Assembly (NCBI GenBank): GCA_030533445.1
Contig: CM060065.1
Coordinates: 52,431,964 to 52,495,963, forward strand
Source: Cyprinodon diabolis
Lineage: Eukaryota; Chordata; Actinopteri; Cyprinodontiformes; Cyprinodontidae
Direction: 5' to 3'
DNA length: 64,000 nucleotides
A program made the translations under genes and the position numbers. The notes under the pieces were generated by a model that was not told the origin of the DNA, searched no databases, and saw nothing but the letters and a program-made list of their open reading frames with translations. Numbering within the stretch: the first letter of the stretch is position 1; the number at the start of each line of letters is the position of its first letter. Shown piece after piece: positions 8,797 through 23,700 of the stretch.

Positions 8797-11700
8797 GTGA
8801 GGTTCTGCCCATCATCTCCCTCAGATGCTCTCCTTCTCCATTAGAGCTTGGCGGAGGTTAAAGGAGGAGCCGGAGGAGGAGAGGAGCAGCAGGAGGAGAG
8901 GAGCAGGTCTTTGACGGAGGCTAAGCTAACAGCTGCTAGCTTCTGCTCAGATTGAGGCTTAAATGTCCTGAAATTAATTAACTTCTCAAATGTTGATGTA
9001 ACTGAAATACAAACTTCATAAATCCACTGATTTAAATCCGAACATCAGTTAAATGTAAGATTGTCACACATGTCCACTTTAGACGCTTTTTATTTAAGAC
9101 CAGAAGGGGAAATTCATGACTTTCTTAAACAGTTGATTTAAAATAAATAAAAAGTTTCCTGTTCAGGGGAGAAAAACCATCATCAGCAACTGCCTCAAAT
9201 AAATAAATGACTCATAAATATATGGCCTGAAATTGTAATAAGTGAGCCATTAAATGCAACAATGTGATTTAAAAAACAAAAAGTATATTTTAAAAATTTA
9301 GAAATTATTTTGATATGATTATATTTAATTTTATTGTTCTATTTTATCTCTGTACCAGTAAATAATTAAAGAACAAATACAGCTTTGCAGTTAAAAAACT
9401 AAGTTTAAATATCAATTGTTTAAATAAAAATAAGTGTAGAGATGAAATAGAACAATTAAAATAAAAGATTTTTAGATATGTAATATATAATTTCAAGCCA
9501 TTATTACGGCAATGACAGATTTGGGTGATTTATTTATTTCTGTATGTATTGTATGGCAGCATTGGTCCTCCAGAGAGACACCGCTCTCCACTAAACATGT
9601 GACAGTGGGGAGGAACAACTTCCTTAAGATGAAGAATAACTTTAATTTATCATTGATGGAGATAGATGGCAATAATTGCAGATTTGGAATGTAGAAGTAT
9701 AATTAGGCAGAGAGAGGAGAAGGGGTCCCTATGTCCTCCAGCAGTCTAAGCCTATAGCAGCAGAACTATAGAGATAGATCAGGATAACCTGAGCCACTCT
9801 AACTAGAAGCTTTATCAAAAAGGAAAGTTTTAAGCCTAGCCTTAAAAGTAGACAGGGTGTCTGCACCATGGACTAAAACTCTGTCCCATGAGAGAGGAGC
9901 TTGACGACTAAAAGATCTGCCTCCCATTCAACTTTTAGGAATTCTTGAAACTATTAGTATTTGGCGTCTGTATTTTTCACAGACCAACTGATTTGAGATT
10001 ATTTATTTTTTTGGGGATCTGAGGGATTCAGATTACAGTACAGGTAGCCACCTTCTCCACAACCGGCTATTCATTTAATCCAGTCCTTAAATTGTTACTC
10101 AGAAAATAAGCGCAGCTCAAACACAGAGTTCTGCAATGCTGATGAAGTTCTTACTGATCCTGGATCGTCAGGATTGTCCTGCTAAAACGCCTTATATTTT
10201 TGGGGGGGTTTCAGACGAGCCTCTGAAGAAGCCCATCCCGCTGCACGAACAGACCGTGAAGGATGAGAAGGGACGCTATCAGAGGTTCCATGGAGCGTTC
10301 ACCGGAGGCTTCTCAGCGGGATACTTCAACACGGTCGGGTCAAAGGAAGGTCAGTCCTGTTAGAGGTTGAATTTAACTCGGACTTGTGTGACAGACGGCT
10401 CTGAACACACCTACTGTTCTGCTCCCAGATGTTAGATCGTTCCTTAGGATTGATCTGGGTGTTTTTTAGATTATTTTAATCCAGATTCTGAAGCGCTGCA
10501 GGGTTCTGTAGTTCACATCGACCTATTCCAATGTCACAGGTTTCCTGTCTCCTTCCTTCCCCATTAAAGGAGCAGCTTATTACTAGGGATGCACGATATT
10601 GGGATTTTGGCCGATATCCGATATTTTAAAACTCGTGTAGCCGATAACCGATATCGATACCGATGTTAAAGCTGGACAAAAATAAGTAGTCATTGAAAAT
10701 AGCAGTTTTGTTATCCATTTCTGACACTTTGAAAAATAATATACTCAAATATATTTTCATATGCTGATATCAAATAGATTTTTAAAAACGCGGTATCGAT
10801 CTATTTTACTTTCAAAATCTCCTGAAATTTCATCGTTCTGTTACAAACTCTCGTGATATTTTGCAAATTCTTGTGAGATTTTGTTAGTAAAATAGATCGA
10901 TACCGCGTCAATATATCAACATATAAAAATATGGCAACATTTGGTGAATTTTCGGGGGATTTCGTAGCATAACGATGACATATAGCAATATTTCATTAGT
11001 AAAGAGATTGATATGGTGTTTTTAAATGGCAATATATCAGCATAGGAAGATATTGGGATATTTTAATGTATCAATATTTTTTCCCTTCGTCTTTAGAAGT
11101 TTTTAAGTCTGTAAAAAAGAAGTTTTTGAGGAAGAAGAAGAAGTAGTATTTTTTTTATTTTTTTAGACTTTAGAAACTCAGAAGCTGATCAAATATCGGG
11201 TTAAATATCGGTGGGGGGGCCGATGTCCGATATTCAGTTTTAAGGCCGATACCGATAGGGGGCCGATTATATCGTGCATCCCTACTTATTACAGGATGTT
11301 TGTTGAAGGCAGGCCTTGCATGACCGAGTCTGGTTCCCACCACAGGAATGAAATCAATGAAAATGAATAAAACAGGTTTATTATATAACATGTTCTTTGT
11401 TTTTTTATAAAGATATAGAGGAGTTTGTTTGAATCCTGAAAGTATGATGATAATAAATCCTGAAGGTTTCACCTCTGATTAAGGATTATTTGATGAAATA
11501 AAATCCGCCAAACATTAATTTCTCCTAGTTTTTCTGATATCTTTGTAATTTAGGCTGGACTCCTTCAACCTTTGTGTCGTCACGGCAACAGAAAGCTGAG
11601 AAGCACCATGCCCGACCCGAGGACTTCATGGACGAGGAGGTAAAACCCTGATGATCTTCCTATAGATAAACCTTCCCTGTGAGGCAGAGCAGCAGGTAGA

Positions 11701-14700
11701 GGACAGGAGTAACGGACAGATGCAGAACCAGAACCAGGCTTTACGGAGAGTTTGATCCCAAGATGACAGAGAACTGCTGCTTGTTGTCAGGATTTCAGCG
11801 AGCACGGCATCGCTCCCAGAGAGATCACCACCAGTAAGGAGTTCTCCTCCAACCGCAGAGACGAGGCGGCGGAAAAGGCCAGAGCCATCAGCGCTCAGGC
11901 GGCGCTGATCCCCGGAGACACGCTGCTGGAGGAGCTCATCTCACCAGCGAGGTAGGAGCTGGCGCTGCTCATTGGTTCTGTGTGTTATAACGGCTGAGGG
12001 TTGTTGGTTCTGCTCCCAGGTCGTCCATCGGCATAGAGCTGCTGACCAAAATGGGCTGGAAGGAAGGACAGGGCATCGGGCCTCGGCTGAAGAGGAAACC
12101 CCGCAGACAGCTCCAAGGTCGGGAAACGCAGCGCTTCGGATCAGAACCAGAACTGATAGAACTGAACTCAGCGGCTCCGCCCACTGAACATCCATTCATG
12201 TGTTTCATATTTCTTCTTCTTCTTTATCTATGTAACAGCGGAAGCATCCAGAATGTACGGCTGTGTGCTTCCCCCTACTGGCTCGGAGGAATCAGAGGTA
12301 GGTCATAGCTTCAGTCGACCCAGTTAGAAACCATCAGGATCTAAATCTGGGTGCAGCAACAGACTTAGAGGTTCAAATATATGGGAACAAAGTCAGCTTC
12401 CTATCACCTAAACAACATCTCCAGGATAAATAACGTTATTGACATTCTGTAGGGTTTTTTTGGTTTGTTTTTTGTAGACAGAAATGCCAATACTGATGAT
12501 CAGTGTAATAAATTAAAGGGCATCCAGATAAAATAGTTTTTATAAAAAAAACCTGCCATTCAGTGACTCTAGCGCCGCTCCGTGACTGAGGGAGGAAACA
12601 GGAGTGACGTTAAAGTTTCCTGAGGATCCGCAGCTGCTTTCAAAGTGGATGAAGCAGGTCAGAGGCTCTCCACAGTTTCTCTTCTTTGCCTGGAACATTT
12701 TCAAAAGGATGTATTTTTTTCTTCTGTTCCCTCATTGAAAGAGTCGTTTGGTAAAACGCTAAAATGAGCAGCTGCAGATCATGTGGAGCTTAGATTGTAG
12801 ATTGCTGCTGTTTCAGATGATGATCCAAAGCTAACTGCTGTTAGCGGAGCCTAGTAGTGCCTGTAGCGTGGCTCTGTATTCTCTATTAGGGGTTTCATAG
12901 GTTCGTGGTTTTAGCAGAAGCTTCAGAAGAATTTATTTATTTTCATTTCTTTTTATTGAGGCGGTGGATTTTCATCTTATTTTAGGTTAGAGATCTGACA
13001 GCCCTGCAGGTGAAGGACGGGTGGCGTTATTAGCTATATCTTTATCAATATAGTAGATATAACAGCAGAAGAGGATTTATTTGAAAATCATGTTCATTAA
13101 TCAGGGTTCCTGCAGGTCCTTAAAAAGTCTTAAAAGGCATTGAATTCTTCAAAATAAAACTAAGGCCTTAATTGCTATTAAAATGTCTTAAATTAGTCTT
13201 TCGTAGGTCTTTATTTTTAAAACATCATAAATAGGATTATTTGTATTACAATTTATTTTTGTTATCTAAATAAAACATTAAAATTGAGTTTTTAAAAAAA
13301 AAATCTATTTAAAAAAACAAACAGCTCGCCATTATTGGTTCCGTCCCGATAGCGGAACTAATCGAAGCGTTGTTGCGGCCGGGACATTTGGGAGATGCGC
13401 CATTTACTTTTTGTCTGGAAAATCTGAGCAAGTGTAAATGTGACCAAAATTGTCTTCAGCCAAGAGTTTCCTCCATGGCTAAAACCAGGGAACAAACATG
13501 AGGCTCAGTGGATTTAGTGCTAGAAGTCATTCAAGCTCAGAACGATGGGAATTAAGGCAGTGGAGTCACACATGCGAAGCACGAAACACAAAGCGTCAAA
13601 ATGGAGTTACAGAGAAACAGGCGGTATTTCTCAGTTTAGTTCCACCCTTGTCTCTGCAACGCCTCCACTTATCACCAAATCAAACATACTAAGAAAACCA
13701 TACAAAGAAAAATAGCTGCAAAAAAGACTTAGCACTGGTTATGTTGGGGCTTTAAAACTGATTAGTTTTGTTCCCTGCTAAAACAAAGTTTGTGAATTCA
13801 GTTAAATAATTGTTCAAATATATCTGTCATTTGTGTGTTTTTAGCTTTCTTCCTGTATGGGAAGCTTTTCAACATGTGAAACATTAGTGCAGTGGTTGAT
13901 GTTAAAATAAACCTTTGGGTTAAGTTGTCCAAGCAGGCTTTTCTTGTGTTTCTTGTGAATTTGGTCTTAAATTTTTATTTCAAGTGGCATTAAAAAGTCT
14001 TAAAAAGTCTTGAATTTAACTTGCCTTATGCTGTAGGAACCCTGATTAAAATCATTATATACTAATATATACTAATTTATATTTATAAACTAATAACTGG
14101 TAATGCTATCTGTACCAGAGGCGTAGCACGCCGGTGCTGCTGCGCTCATATTAGACGTCATATTAGTTTGACTCCAACAAAAAAACCAGACTAGGGGGGG
14201 GTGCTTTGGTGGCCATGCATGGAGGCGACCCGGGCCAGCCACTAGTGCCGTAAAAAAAAACAGATGTTCTGGAACAATCATCAGTGTTTCCATTCATCTC
14301 CATTATAACATGCTGACGTCCCTCTGTCACCACATGGAGATGGGTCTTTGCTAGCTATAAAATAGGCCTCTGATGTGGAACCACTCAGTATGTCCTGCTG
14401 CATGATTTTAATGCTAAGTTACAGGAAATCGACATTACGTTATCAACACTTTAAAGGTCTGATTCTCTGTCAGACCCTAAAAAACAAATTAATCTTTAAT
14501 AGCATTGATCCCTGCAGCGCCGCCTCACAGGTCTGCATAGAAAGTGGATCAGACGGCTGCAGCTGATCCGACTGATGGAAAGATGCCTGCGTCCTCACTA
14601 GAACTGAGAAAGTGGAGAACATCAGCCCAGTTCTAAAGTCCTTCCACTGTCTGCCCATATCTCAGAGCAGAGATTTTAAAACATTTCTGTTAGAACCAAA

Positions 14701-17700
14701 AGCAATTACAGACTTTCTGTCAGTAGATCAGTGGCCCAGACCTTCAGTAGCAGCCATTCAAAATGGCCGTTCAAAGTCAAACGCCAGCCGAATGGCAGCA
14801 AAATTCCCTCAGACTTCCTGCCACTGCCGTGACCCCCCCCCCCCCCCCCCCTCTGGCACATTTCTTTACTCTGACTCCACCCTTTGACTGAATTACAGGG
14901 TCTGACCAGCAGATGGCGCTTATCTTTAGATCTTAATGTCCACAAATCAGGACAGAAAGAATATTTTAGTACAAAGATTGATGTTTAAAAAGGAATCTTA
15001 GGGAACCATCCAGGGACCCATCAAGGAAAGTGGGGAAATTTTAAATGGCTGCTGCTGTATCGGGGCTGCTGGATCAAATCTGCTCTGCATTCCTGAACAA
15101 ACATGGAGAAGCAGCATTTATCTCTTACGCTCCGCTAATCTGTAACATGAGTTTCTTTAAATCCAGATTAAAAACTTTTTGTTTAGAGTCGCCTTTGAAC
15201 TTTTTTTATTTAAATTGGTAAATGAAACATCAATAAGCTCAGTTTGTATCTTTTCTCTACCTGCCTCTAAATGTACTTTTTAGGATTTCATCACTTTGAA
15301 TAATCCTTTTAATGCATAATAAACTTGTAGCCAGACTTTGTAAAGGGCTTGCTAAAGTAAAACCCTTAGAGGTTATTAAGGTGTTACTTTCTAGCCTCGT
15401 GAGACCATCCTGATCTCGCAAGCTTTCAAGGTTTCACTCGCAGATCAGTCTGGAGACTCTCCGTTAAAGAAAATTTGGAGCCGTTCTCCCGACTGGTTTC
15501 AGCAAGAGTTTGATCTATCAATTGGCTCCTCTTCGTCGTCGCTCTGTTAGTACGCCATATGCTTCGTTGATCTGATTGGTTTATTTGGCCCGTCTATCAC
15601 CAACATAGGCCAATCAGCTAACCAGTATTTTCGCCCCTTCCCAAAATTACTTCAACGGAAGGTTTCCAGATGGATATGCGGAGCAAATCCATCTGGCGGA
15701 GTCAGGTTAGATATTTTCATCCTCAAACAGGCCTGGAGAAGCTTCTCCTCCTGACGATCTGTCTGTTGTCTTCTGCTCAGGAGGACGATGAAGAGTTTGC
15801 CCCAGAGAATGTTACCTTTGCTCCAAAGGATGTGACTCCGGTGGACTTCACCCCGAGGCTGGGGGTTCAGGGTCTGGGGTACCGCGGTCTGGACCCAGGT
15901 CTGGCCCTGCTGGGGCGAGTCACGGATGAGCATGTGGACCTGTTCAAGCCTCAGTCAGAGACCAGGAGTCGGCTGTTCGGGGACCGGCAGAGAAGCTCCA
16001 GGAGAGGAGGGGTCGCCGGTCAGGTGGGCTTCAGCTCCTTTAGGGGGTCAGAATGATGGAGGTCTGGGTGTTGGTTGACCTGAGCTTTGACCTGCAGGCG
16101 TTTGGCGTGGGGGCGCTGGAGGATGAGGACGAGGACGTCTACCACAGAGACTCCATGTTGAGATATGACACCGTTCTGAAAGACGAGGAGCCTGGAGACT
16201 GTCTGTACGGCTGGACGGCTCCGCAGCAGTACACCAAGCAGAAAGGTAAAACCCGGACAGTCCTGGGAACCTCTGAAGGTCGTCTGGCTGGAATTACATT
16301 CGTGTTTGTCTAAATGTTTTCAGACAGAAGCAGAGACGCTTCGTACCTGGGGAAAATCCTGGAGGGGTTCACTCTGGCCCAGAAACCTCTGGAGGAGAAA
16401 ACGGTGAGTCTGCAGGTGAGTTTCTGGAGGAAACTCCCCGCTGACTCCTCTCTCCTCCTGCAGATCTTCCCTCCTCCCATTCTGCCCAGAGATTACCGCC
16501 CTGTCCATTATTTCCGTCCACAAGTCACCGTCTCCAGACTGTCTGGAGTCAGTCCGGCGCTCGCTGAGGCTCTGAAGACCTCCAGGGGTCACATGGTCAA
16601 AGAAGAGCCACAGCAGGGAGGACGCCACCAGCTGGACTCTGGCCAGAGGAGGGCGCTGCTGGGAGAGGATGCCCTGAAAGGTGAAGGGCTCCGTCTAATC
16701 TCTGGGTTCACCAGTAAGCCTGTGTTTAGGTTTGGACTCCTGCTCCAAAGACCTCATGATCTGATTCTCTAAGAGCCTTAAAGAATCAAACTGACCGGCC
16801 AGAATAGAACCTGCTGGTTCTGGTAGTTCTGAGATCTCCAGTCCACCCAGAACCAGAGGCAGGATTTGGGTTTTCCAAACCAATTTGCCTCCATTCTTTG
16901 AATCAGTTGACCTCAATACAAAAATAGGTTTTTAATCCCAAAGGCAAATTATACGTTATAATAACTCAGGGATTTTTATGAGTTGTTGGTGTTGATAGCT
17001 GTAAGCAGGACGGATATTCTGTAGAGTCTGTATCTCAGTAGATCTGTGGAAGCCTCTGACTGAAGACGCTCTGATGTTGTTTAGTAATCGACTGATGTCC
17101 ATAATGTTCTTCTCTTTATGAATAATTCTTCTTTGTGATTCATCTCCTTCTAGTTTCTGGAACAGACCGGCCTTTAATATTAGCTTGATGAGCTTTTTAA
17201 AAGTCATAGAGAAATCATATTTAAATGTCAAATCATTCTGGCTCAAACATGGATATAAATCTACCGTATTTAACACACGCATAAGGCGCACCACTATAGG
17301 GCGCGGGTTTTATATACCGGTACATATCCTCTACTACGTTTAAATACGTCTACTGCGTATTTAAAAATAGAGTGGGAGCGAAAATGAGTATGATTGTGCT
17401 TTATTCATGTATTTATTACAAAGTATTAATCAAAGCCATCAAAGTCATCATCCTCTGTTTCTGAATTAAACAGCTGCGCTAAATCAGACATGCCAGTTTC
17501 CCCTTCTTCGCTGTCAGAGTCACTTTCCGTGCCGCGCGGCTCCTCGGAAACGATGCCGGCTTTTGCGAAAGCTGGAACAACGGTGCCAGCAGACACGTTA
17601 GTCCAAGCATCAACAATCCATCCGCAAACGGTGGCGTAACTTGCCCGGCGCCGCCTTCCACTTTTCGTGAAACTGTGGTCTCCGTCGGTCATCCATCGCT

Positions 17701-20700
17701 CCCACGCCGCTCGCAGCCTTACTTTGAACGGCCGGTTCACACCGATGTCGAGCGGTTGAAGTTCCTTTGTCAGACCTCCCGGGATAACGGCGAGCGTTCA
17801 TTTCTTTCACCTTGTTTTTCACATCGGCTGTGAGATGGGCACGCATGGAGTCACAGATTAACAGCGATGGTGATGCGTGGAAAAAACCACCTGGTCTCCT
17901 CACATACACCTGCCTCAGCCACGCTTTCATCATCTCCTCATCCATCCAGCCCTTTTCATTTGCCTTAATAACGACTCCAGCTAGAAAAGTCTCTTTAGGA
18001 AAAGTCTTTCTCTGAAAAACCATCACAGGTGGCAGTTTCTGTCCGCGCCAACAGTTCCCCCTTTAACGTTCTCATGGTGGTCTCAACAACGTCCGCAGTA
18101 ACTACACATATAGGGCGCACCGCACATTAGAGACTGACATTTTTTCGGGAATCCCACGGGTCACGGGATTCCCGTGGGATGGGAGTCAGTATTAGTAACG
18201 ATTACGTGATTGGGACGGTACAGGATTAAACATTAACGGGAGCAGACGGGAGCGGGAGCAAACCAATAATAACTAAAAAAACTAGGATCAATGCCAAAAA
18301 ATTAAATAAAATAGAAAGAAAAAAAATCCAGTACTGGCGCCGCCATTTTGTAGTTTTTTTCCTTGAAGCCTACACTATAATGCGAGTCAAAAAAACTACA
18401 CGACCCAAAAACCAACAGTGCTTCCGCTCTGTGTTTTTCACCCGCGCTCAAAAACAACAATGGAGGGACCAACAGTTAGCGGCGAACTCGACTTCGAAAA
18501 GTTTGATTTGCAACGCAAGCTGAAAAGTAAGGACGTATCTGTAAAACTCACGGAGCTGACAGGAAAGTCTCAGATATTACTGAACTTCACAAGAGTTCAG
18601 TATCACGGTGTTAACACCCAATACGCCGCTTGTAAAACGTGCTTGACCGTAATCAAGTACACTAGTGAGTCCGGGATGAGCGGCCTTAAAAGGCACAATT
18701 GTAAGGGTTTGATTCAGGAACTTAACCGACCCTTCATAGAAATTCAGATTCAATGTATTGGCAGAAATCCGATTGAAGACAACAAGAATGGGAGTGGTGC
18801 GGGAGTGGGAGTCATTCTGAATGGGAGTGTCCCGTCCCACCAGGAGTGAAAATCCACTCCCTTGTCAGTCTCTACCGCACATTTTGAGGGGGGAAAAAAA
18901 AGACGTTTATATGCGCCTTATAGTCACAAAAATACGGTACTCTTTATTAACATTTATCAAAGTTTTGAAAAATTCTATAAAAAAAAAAACTGTTTTAAAA
19001 TCTGTTTTTTCCCGTTATCTTCTGCAGGCCAGTTAGTTCTACGTCAGCCTGAACACATAAATTCGGCCAATCATATATCAGCGGTCATCTGTCAATCAAA
19101 TGTTTTCGGTCATAGCATCTTGATTCAAATGTCGCAGCTAATATACGCAACGGCTGAAACCAGAATCCTTTCCTTTCCCATTGAGTTGCGTCCCAGTGTT
19201 CACGGGGATGGACGTCTGTGTCTTCAGCAGGCGTAGAGCTAACAGAACATTATTTCATACAATAACAGAAAAAATAATAAAGAGTACTTTTATATCCATG
19301 CAGTGGCGGTTCTAGACCAAATGTACCAGGGGGCCAGCGTGTTTCATGGGGGCCCAGAAAAGCATGAAATAAAAAAAAAACAGGGCAAGCAATTCAGATA
19401 TATAAAGAGAGCTGCATGAACTGAAATTTCTATTCAACTAGGTTTAATAAAACTTCTGTTACTTATTAGGTCAATATATATTCAGAATTCAGGAATTTTA
19501 TTTTTTACTTAATTTAAGTTGAAATTACCGGGTTTTTTTTTGTTGTTGTTTTGTTTTATAAAATCTGAATTGGAATTGAAGAAAAAAACTGATAAATTCA
19601 GCTGTAAAAATTTGAGTATTTTTTTTTTTTTTCATTTTGAACAAAACCATTTAGCAGATGAAGACTGGGATCCTATCTCAGCACCACTGCAGCTATCACC
19701 TCATTGTTTTTGAATAATTAGTAAAACAGAATTTGCAACCATGTCTGTTCCAGCGCATATCATCTTTAGAGTTTCTTTGAGCATGATGTCTTCAGTACAG
19801 GGGCCATAACGGGGGCCAGAACATGTTCTAGAGGGGCACTGGCCCCCGTTGGCCCCTGTCTAGAGCTGCCCATGTATCCATGTTTAAGTCAGAATGATTT
19901 GACATCTAAATTTGATTTCCCTACGACTTTTAAGTTAGCAGAGCTACTTCAACATGCAGCCATCTTTATTAACACAATTCTAGAATTTATGTGATTAATT
20001 AATTGTAAAGATATGATGAAAACACTTGAATGTTTTCCCAACATAAATCTAAAATAAAACTGGAATTTTAAATATTGGAGGTTGGCCCCAAACTGGGAAT
20101 AAATCTATTTAGCAAAACCCAATAAAACAAGCAGCCGTTATGCAACCAGATGCTACAAACTTCCTTTTCCTCCATCAGAAGCGCAGAGTTACTGATTATT
20201 AGTGGGTTTTTGGCCACACCCCCTACACCCTTCCTGATTAGACACGGGGTCCTAGATCTATTCCTATCTATCTAGATCCACACAGCGGGTCAGTACCCAC
20301 TGAAAACCTCTTTAACAAACTATAAACATTTCTGCCTCACGTTGATGTTTAGGCTAAACTGCCCACTGTTCCCTGAAGGAGGACTTCAGCTTCATTGTGA
20401 TGTACATTTGCAGGGACCAATAAAGTTGATTGTCTTTGCTCCTTTAGTCAGTGAATTACGGTAAGTATTGTGGCTTAATTCCTGATTCCTTCATCTGCTT
20501 CCTGGTTCTGACCCGGATCAGGTCCCAGTTCAGTCTTGGATCTGCTGAGACCTGAGGACCGACAGCGCCTGCTCAGCCTTCGAAACTCCTCGGTCCAGAA
20601 GCCCTCCACGCCCGACTCCCCCCTGCCCCCTCCGACCGGACCGCTTCTGACGCCATCCGCCCTCCGGGAGCAGGAGGCTCTAGTGGCGTGGAGAGGCTCC

Positions 20701-23700
20701 TCCTCCTCCTCGCAGAGCTTCAAGCCTTTTGAGAAAACCCCCAGCAAGCAGGCGCGCTACGAGCTGTACCTGAGCCGCCTCCGTGACGGAGACAAAGGTA
20801 GGAGACGTCCCACAGAAACCAGGAACCGCTTCACCTAGAATCCAACTGAAGGTCTGAACTAGGGCTACAACTAACTATATTTAACACATCGATTAAACGA
20901 TTGATTACTTTTTCAATCAATCGATTAATAATCAGATAGCCAACGGTTCCTTAAAGAAGACTTTTTGTGAAATTAAACCTGGTGAAGCTAAAACTTTTCC
21001 ACTTTAGGAGTTCTGGATAGAAAATATGAGAGAAGAAAAATATTTTAATCTTAAATAAAAAATCTTTACATATTTTGTTTTACAAATTTGGTATAATTAC
21101 TGCTCTAAGTTGGTCGCTCAGTCAGCTTAAAATCTCTAAACTCCAGTTAACAATTAATCGACTTCTAAACGATTTGAAGGTTATTTAACCCTTTAAGCAC
21201 CGAGGCTCTTAGGAGTAAATTCTGCCTGGAATTCCAGATGTGAATTAAAGCAAGTTGAGCTCCCAAACTGTAAATCGGAAATACAATTGTTTGTATTTGT
21301 GTGACATAAAGGCATTGAGGAATAATTTTCAGGTGGAACCAATATTTTAAATGTCAGCATGTCTCATTTATAGGTGATTAAACAAAGAAACAACAAAAAA
21401 AATATATATATTTTTTCCAAGATAAAAACTGCAAAATACCATGAAAGTCCATTAGAAACTCTGGATGAACCTCTGACTCTATAGATCCACATCTTGACTA
21501 GAACTCAAACACATTTGGACCGAATAAGATGAAGCATGTTTGTTCCACAAAGCTTTTAGCTGGCAGTTTGCTGGGAGGAAATGGGATTTTAGCACAATGC
21601 CAAATGTACAAAAATTCATTTTTTCTTCTCATAAAAGAGAATCTGGTTAGATAAATGTGCTGATTTCCATAATTGGAAACCTTCTGCATGAGGCAAAGCC
21701 TTTGCTCCTCAGATTTAGCCGTCAGTTCATTGAAATTTACCGATTGAATCACCAAACTGAATAGAAAATAAGAGCAACAGAGCAATTACCTCCAATGATG
21801 GCGACCATTAGGGGGCGGGGCTAAAAATGAATACCTGCTGATGCCACACAGTCGCACATGTCAGGTGGAATTTTAAATCTTATTTTGTTTTATTTGTTTA
21901 CACAGCTATAAAACAAAAGGTACTTGTGAAAAAATTATTTTAAAACATGATTTAGAAATTTTAAAGCCCCATTTGAAAGGCGTGTGGATGAAACTATGGA
22001 GGATAAAAAGTGCCAAAATTAAATAAATAAATAAATACAGCATTAAATAAATAATTAAATGTGTCAATAATTAATTAAATGTGGAATTAAATAAATAAAT
22101 GAGTCATTCATTAATTAAAACCACGTCACTAATATAAAGTGCCACAATTAAATAAATAAATACAGCGATAAACAATTAAATGTGTAATTCATTAAATAAA
22201 TAAGAAATTAAATATATAAATGTGTCATTCATTTAATAAAATACGTCTTCATTTTATTAAAATATATATATATAATTATTTCAGTGCATCAAAACCATTA
22301 AAAGAATCTGTCAAACTCACCCATCAAAGTTAGGGGGCGGTTCTCTAACACCTGATTGGTCACCCTGCACATTAAGGCGAAGCAAATTGATTACAGAGAC
22401 TCAATTCGCGTTAGTCCCGCCCCCTAACTTTGATGGGTGAGTTTGACAGATTCTTTTAATGGTTTCGATGCACTGCGACACAGGACCATGAAATAATTAA
22501 ATGCACACCGAAATAATTATATATATTTTTTTAATAAAATGAAGACATATTTAATTAAATTAAGCAGAAACGACCATCAAACTGGTCATTTCAGTCCCAC
22601 TGGGCTAGAACCAGTGGGCCCAGTGGGTTAGGGTTAGGGTTAAAGAGGTTCTTCTGTCCCTTAGATGCCCTGGAGCAAAGTCTGGACCCGACCATGACTG
22701 AGTGGGAGCGCAGCAGGGAGCGCGAGGAGTTCGTCCGAGCATCCATCTTGTACCGACCCTCCTCTTCCTCGCTGTCGTCTCGCTTCACTAGCGCCAAGCA
22801 CCAGGAGGACGAGGACACGGTGGAGGTCCGCCTGGACCAGGAGGTAGGACACCCGGATGTGGTCTGCTCGGGGACGCTCCCTCTTTTCTCCCAGGAAGTC
22901 TGAGCTTGTTGTTTGGTTGCCAGGGCGACGTGGATGATAAGCAGGAAGCCGTCAAGATGAAGATGTTTGGAAAACTGACCAGAGAGACGTTGGAGTGGCA
23001 TCCTGACAGACTGCTGTGCAAGAGGTTCAACGTTCCGGACCCTTACCCTGGGTACGAACCCGACCGGATCAGAACAAAGCCCCGTGTCCCAACGTGACGG
23101 CTGAACTCTGCCTCTGATTGATCCTTCAGGTCGTCGTTGGTGGGTCTGCCCAAGGTGAAGAGAGACAAGTTCTCCGTCTTCAACTTCTTAACTGTTCCAG
23201 AGAGCCGGCAGGCGGCAGGTAGGTCCACTGAGGAAGAACCGGACCTGCCGCGTCCAACAACTGATTCTGGATCACAAACACTTTGCATCGTTTTCTGGTC
23301 CATCAACAAACGAGCGACCGACATAGAAGCAGAACCTTCAGAACTCTGGCTGCAGGTCCTCTGGGCTCAGATGGGTTGGAGACGTCTGGACTTTGACTAG
23401 ACTCTATGTACAGATTGAAGATTATAACCGTACATACAGACAGATACAGAAGAGGATTAGGGCCACTGAAAAAAAAGACGTTTACTGATTTTAAAATTTT
23501 ATTTCAATTTGGTATGGGAAAAAAGTCAGAATTCGGAGAAAAAGGTCAGAATTCTGAGATTAAAGTCAGAATTCTGAGAAAAAGGTCAGAATTCGGAGAA
23601 AAAGGTCAGAATTCTGAGAAAAAGGTCAGAATTCTGAGAAAAAGGTCAGAATTCTGAGAAAAAAAGTCAGAATTCTGAGAAAAAGGTCAGAATTCTGAGA

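Larger units (their letters stand above)
17160..20000. repeat. Inverted-repeat host element split by the pogo and hAT insertions
   Basis: GTCAAATCATTCTGG at 17227 and CAGAATGATTTGAC at 19892 are inverted copies. So are ACTCTTTATTA after the pogo element (18940) and AATAAAGAGTAC before the hAT at 19301. Removing the two insertions leaves a palindromic element with a loop of about 330 bp. Its outer limits and family are unresolved. Confidence 0.55.

Noticed and set aside
16314..16772. 152-codon plus-strand frame as a gene
   Set aside because: It covers GPATCH1 exons 9 and 10 plus the intron between them; the exon model with GT-AG sites fits the family better.
22625..22642. GGGTTA units as a telomere seed
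   Set aside because: Only three units in a short intron stretch; noted but too short to mean more.
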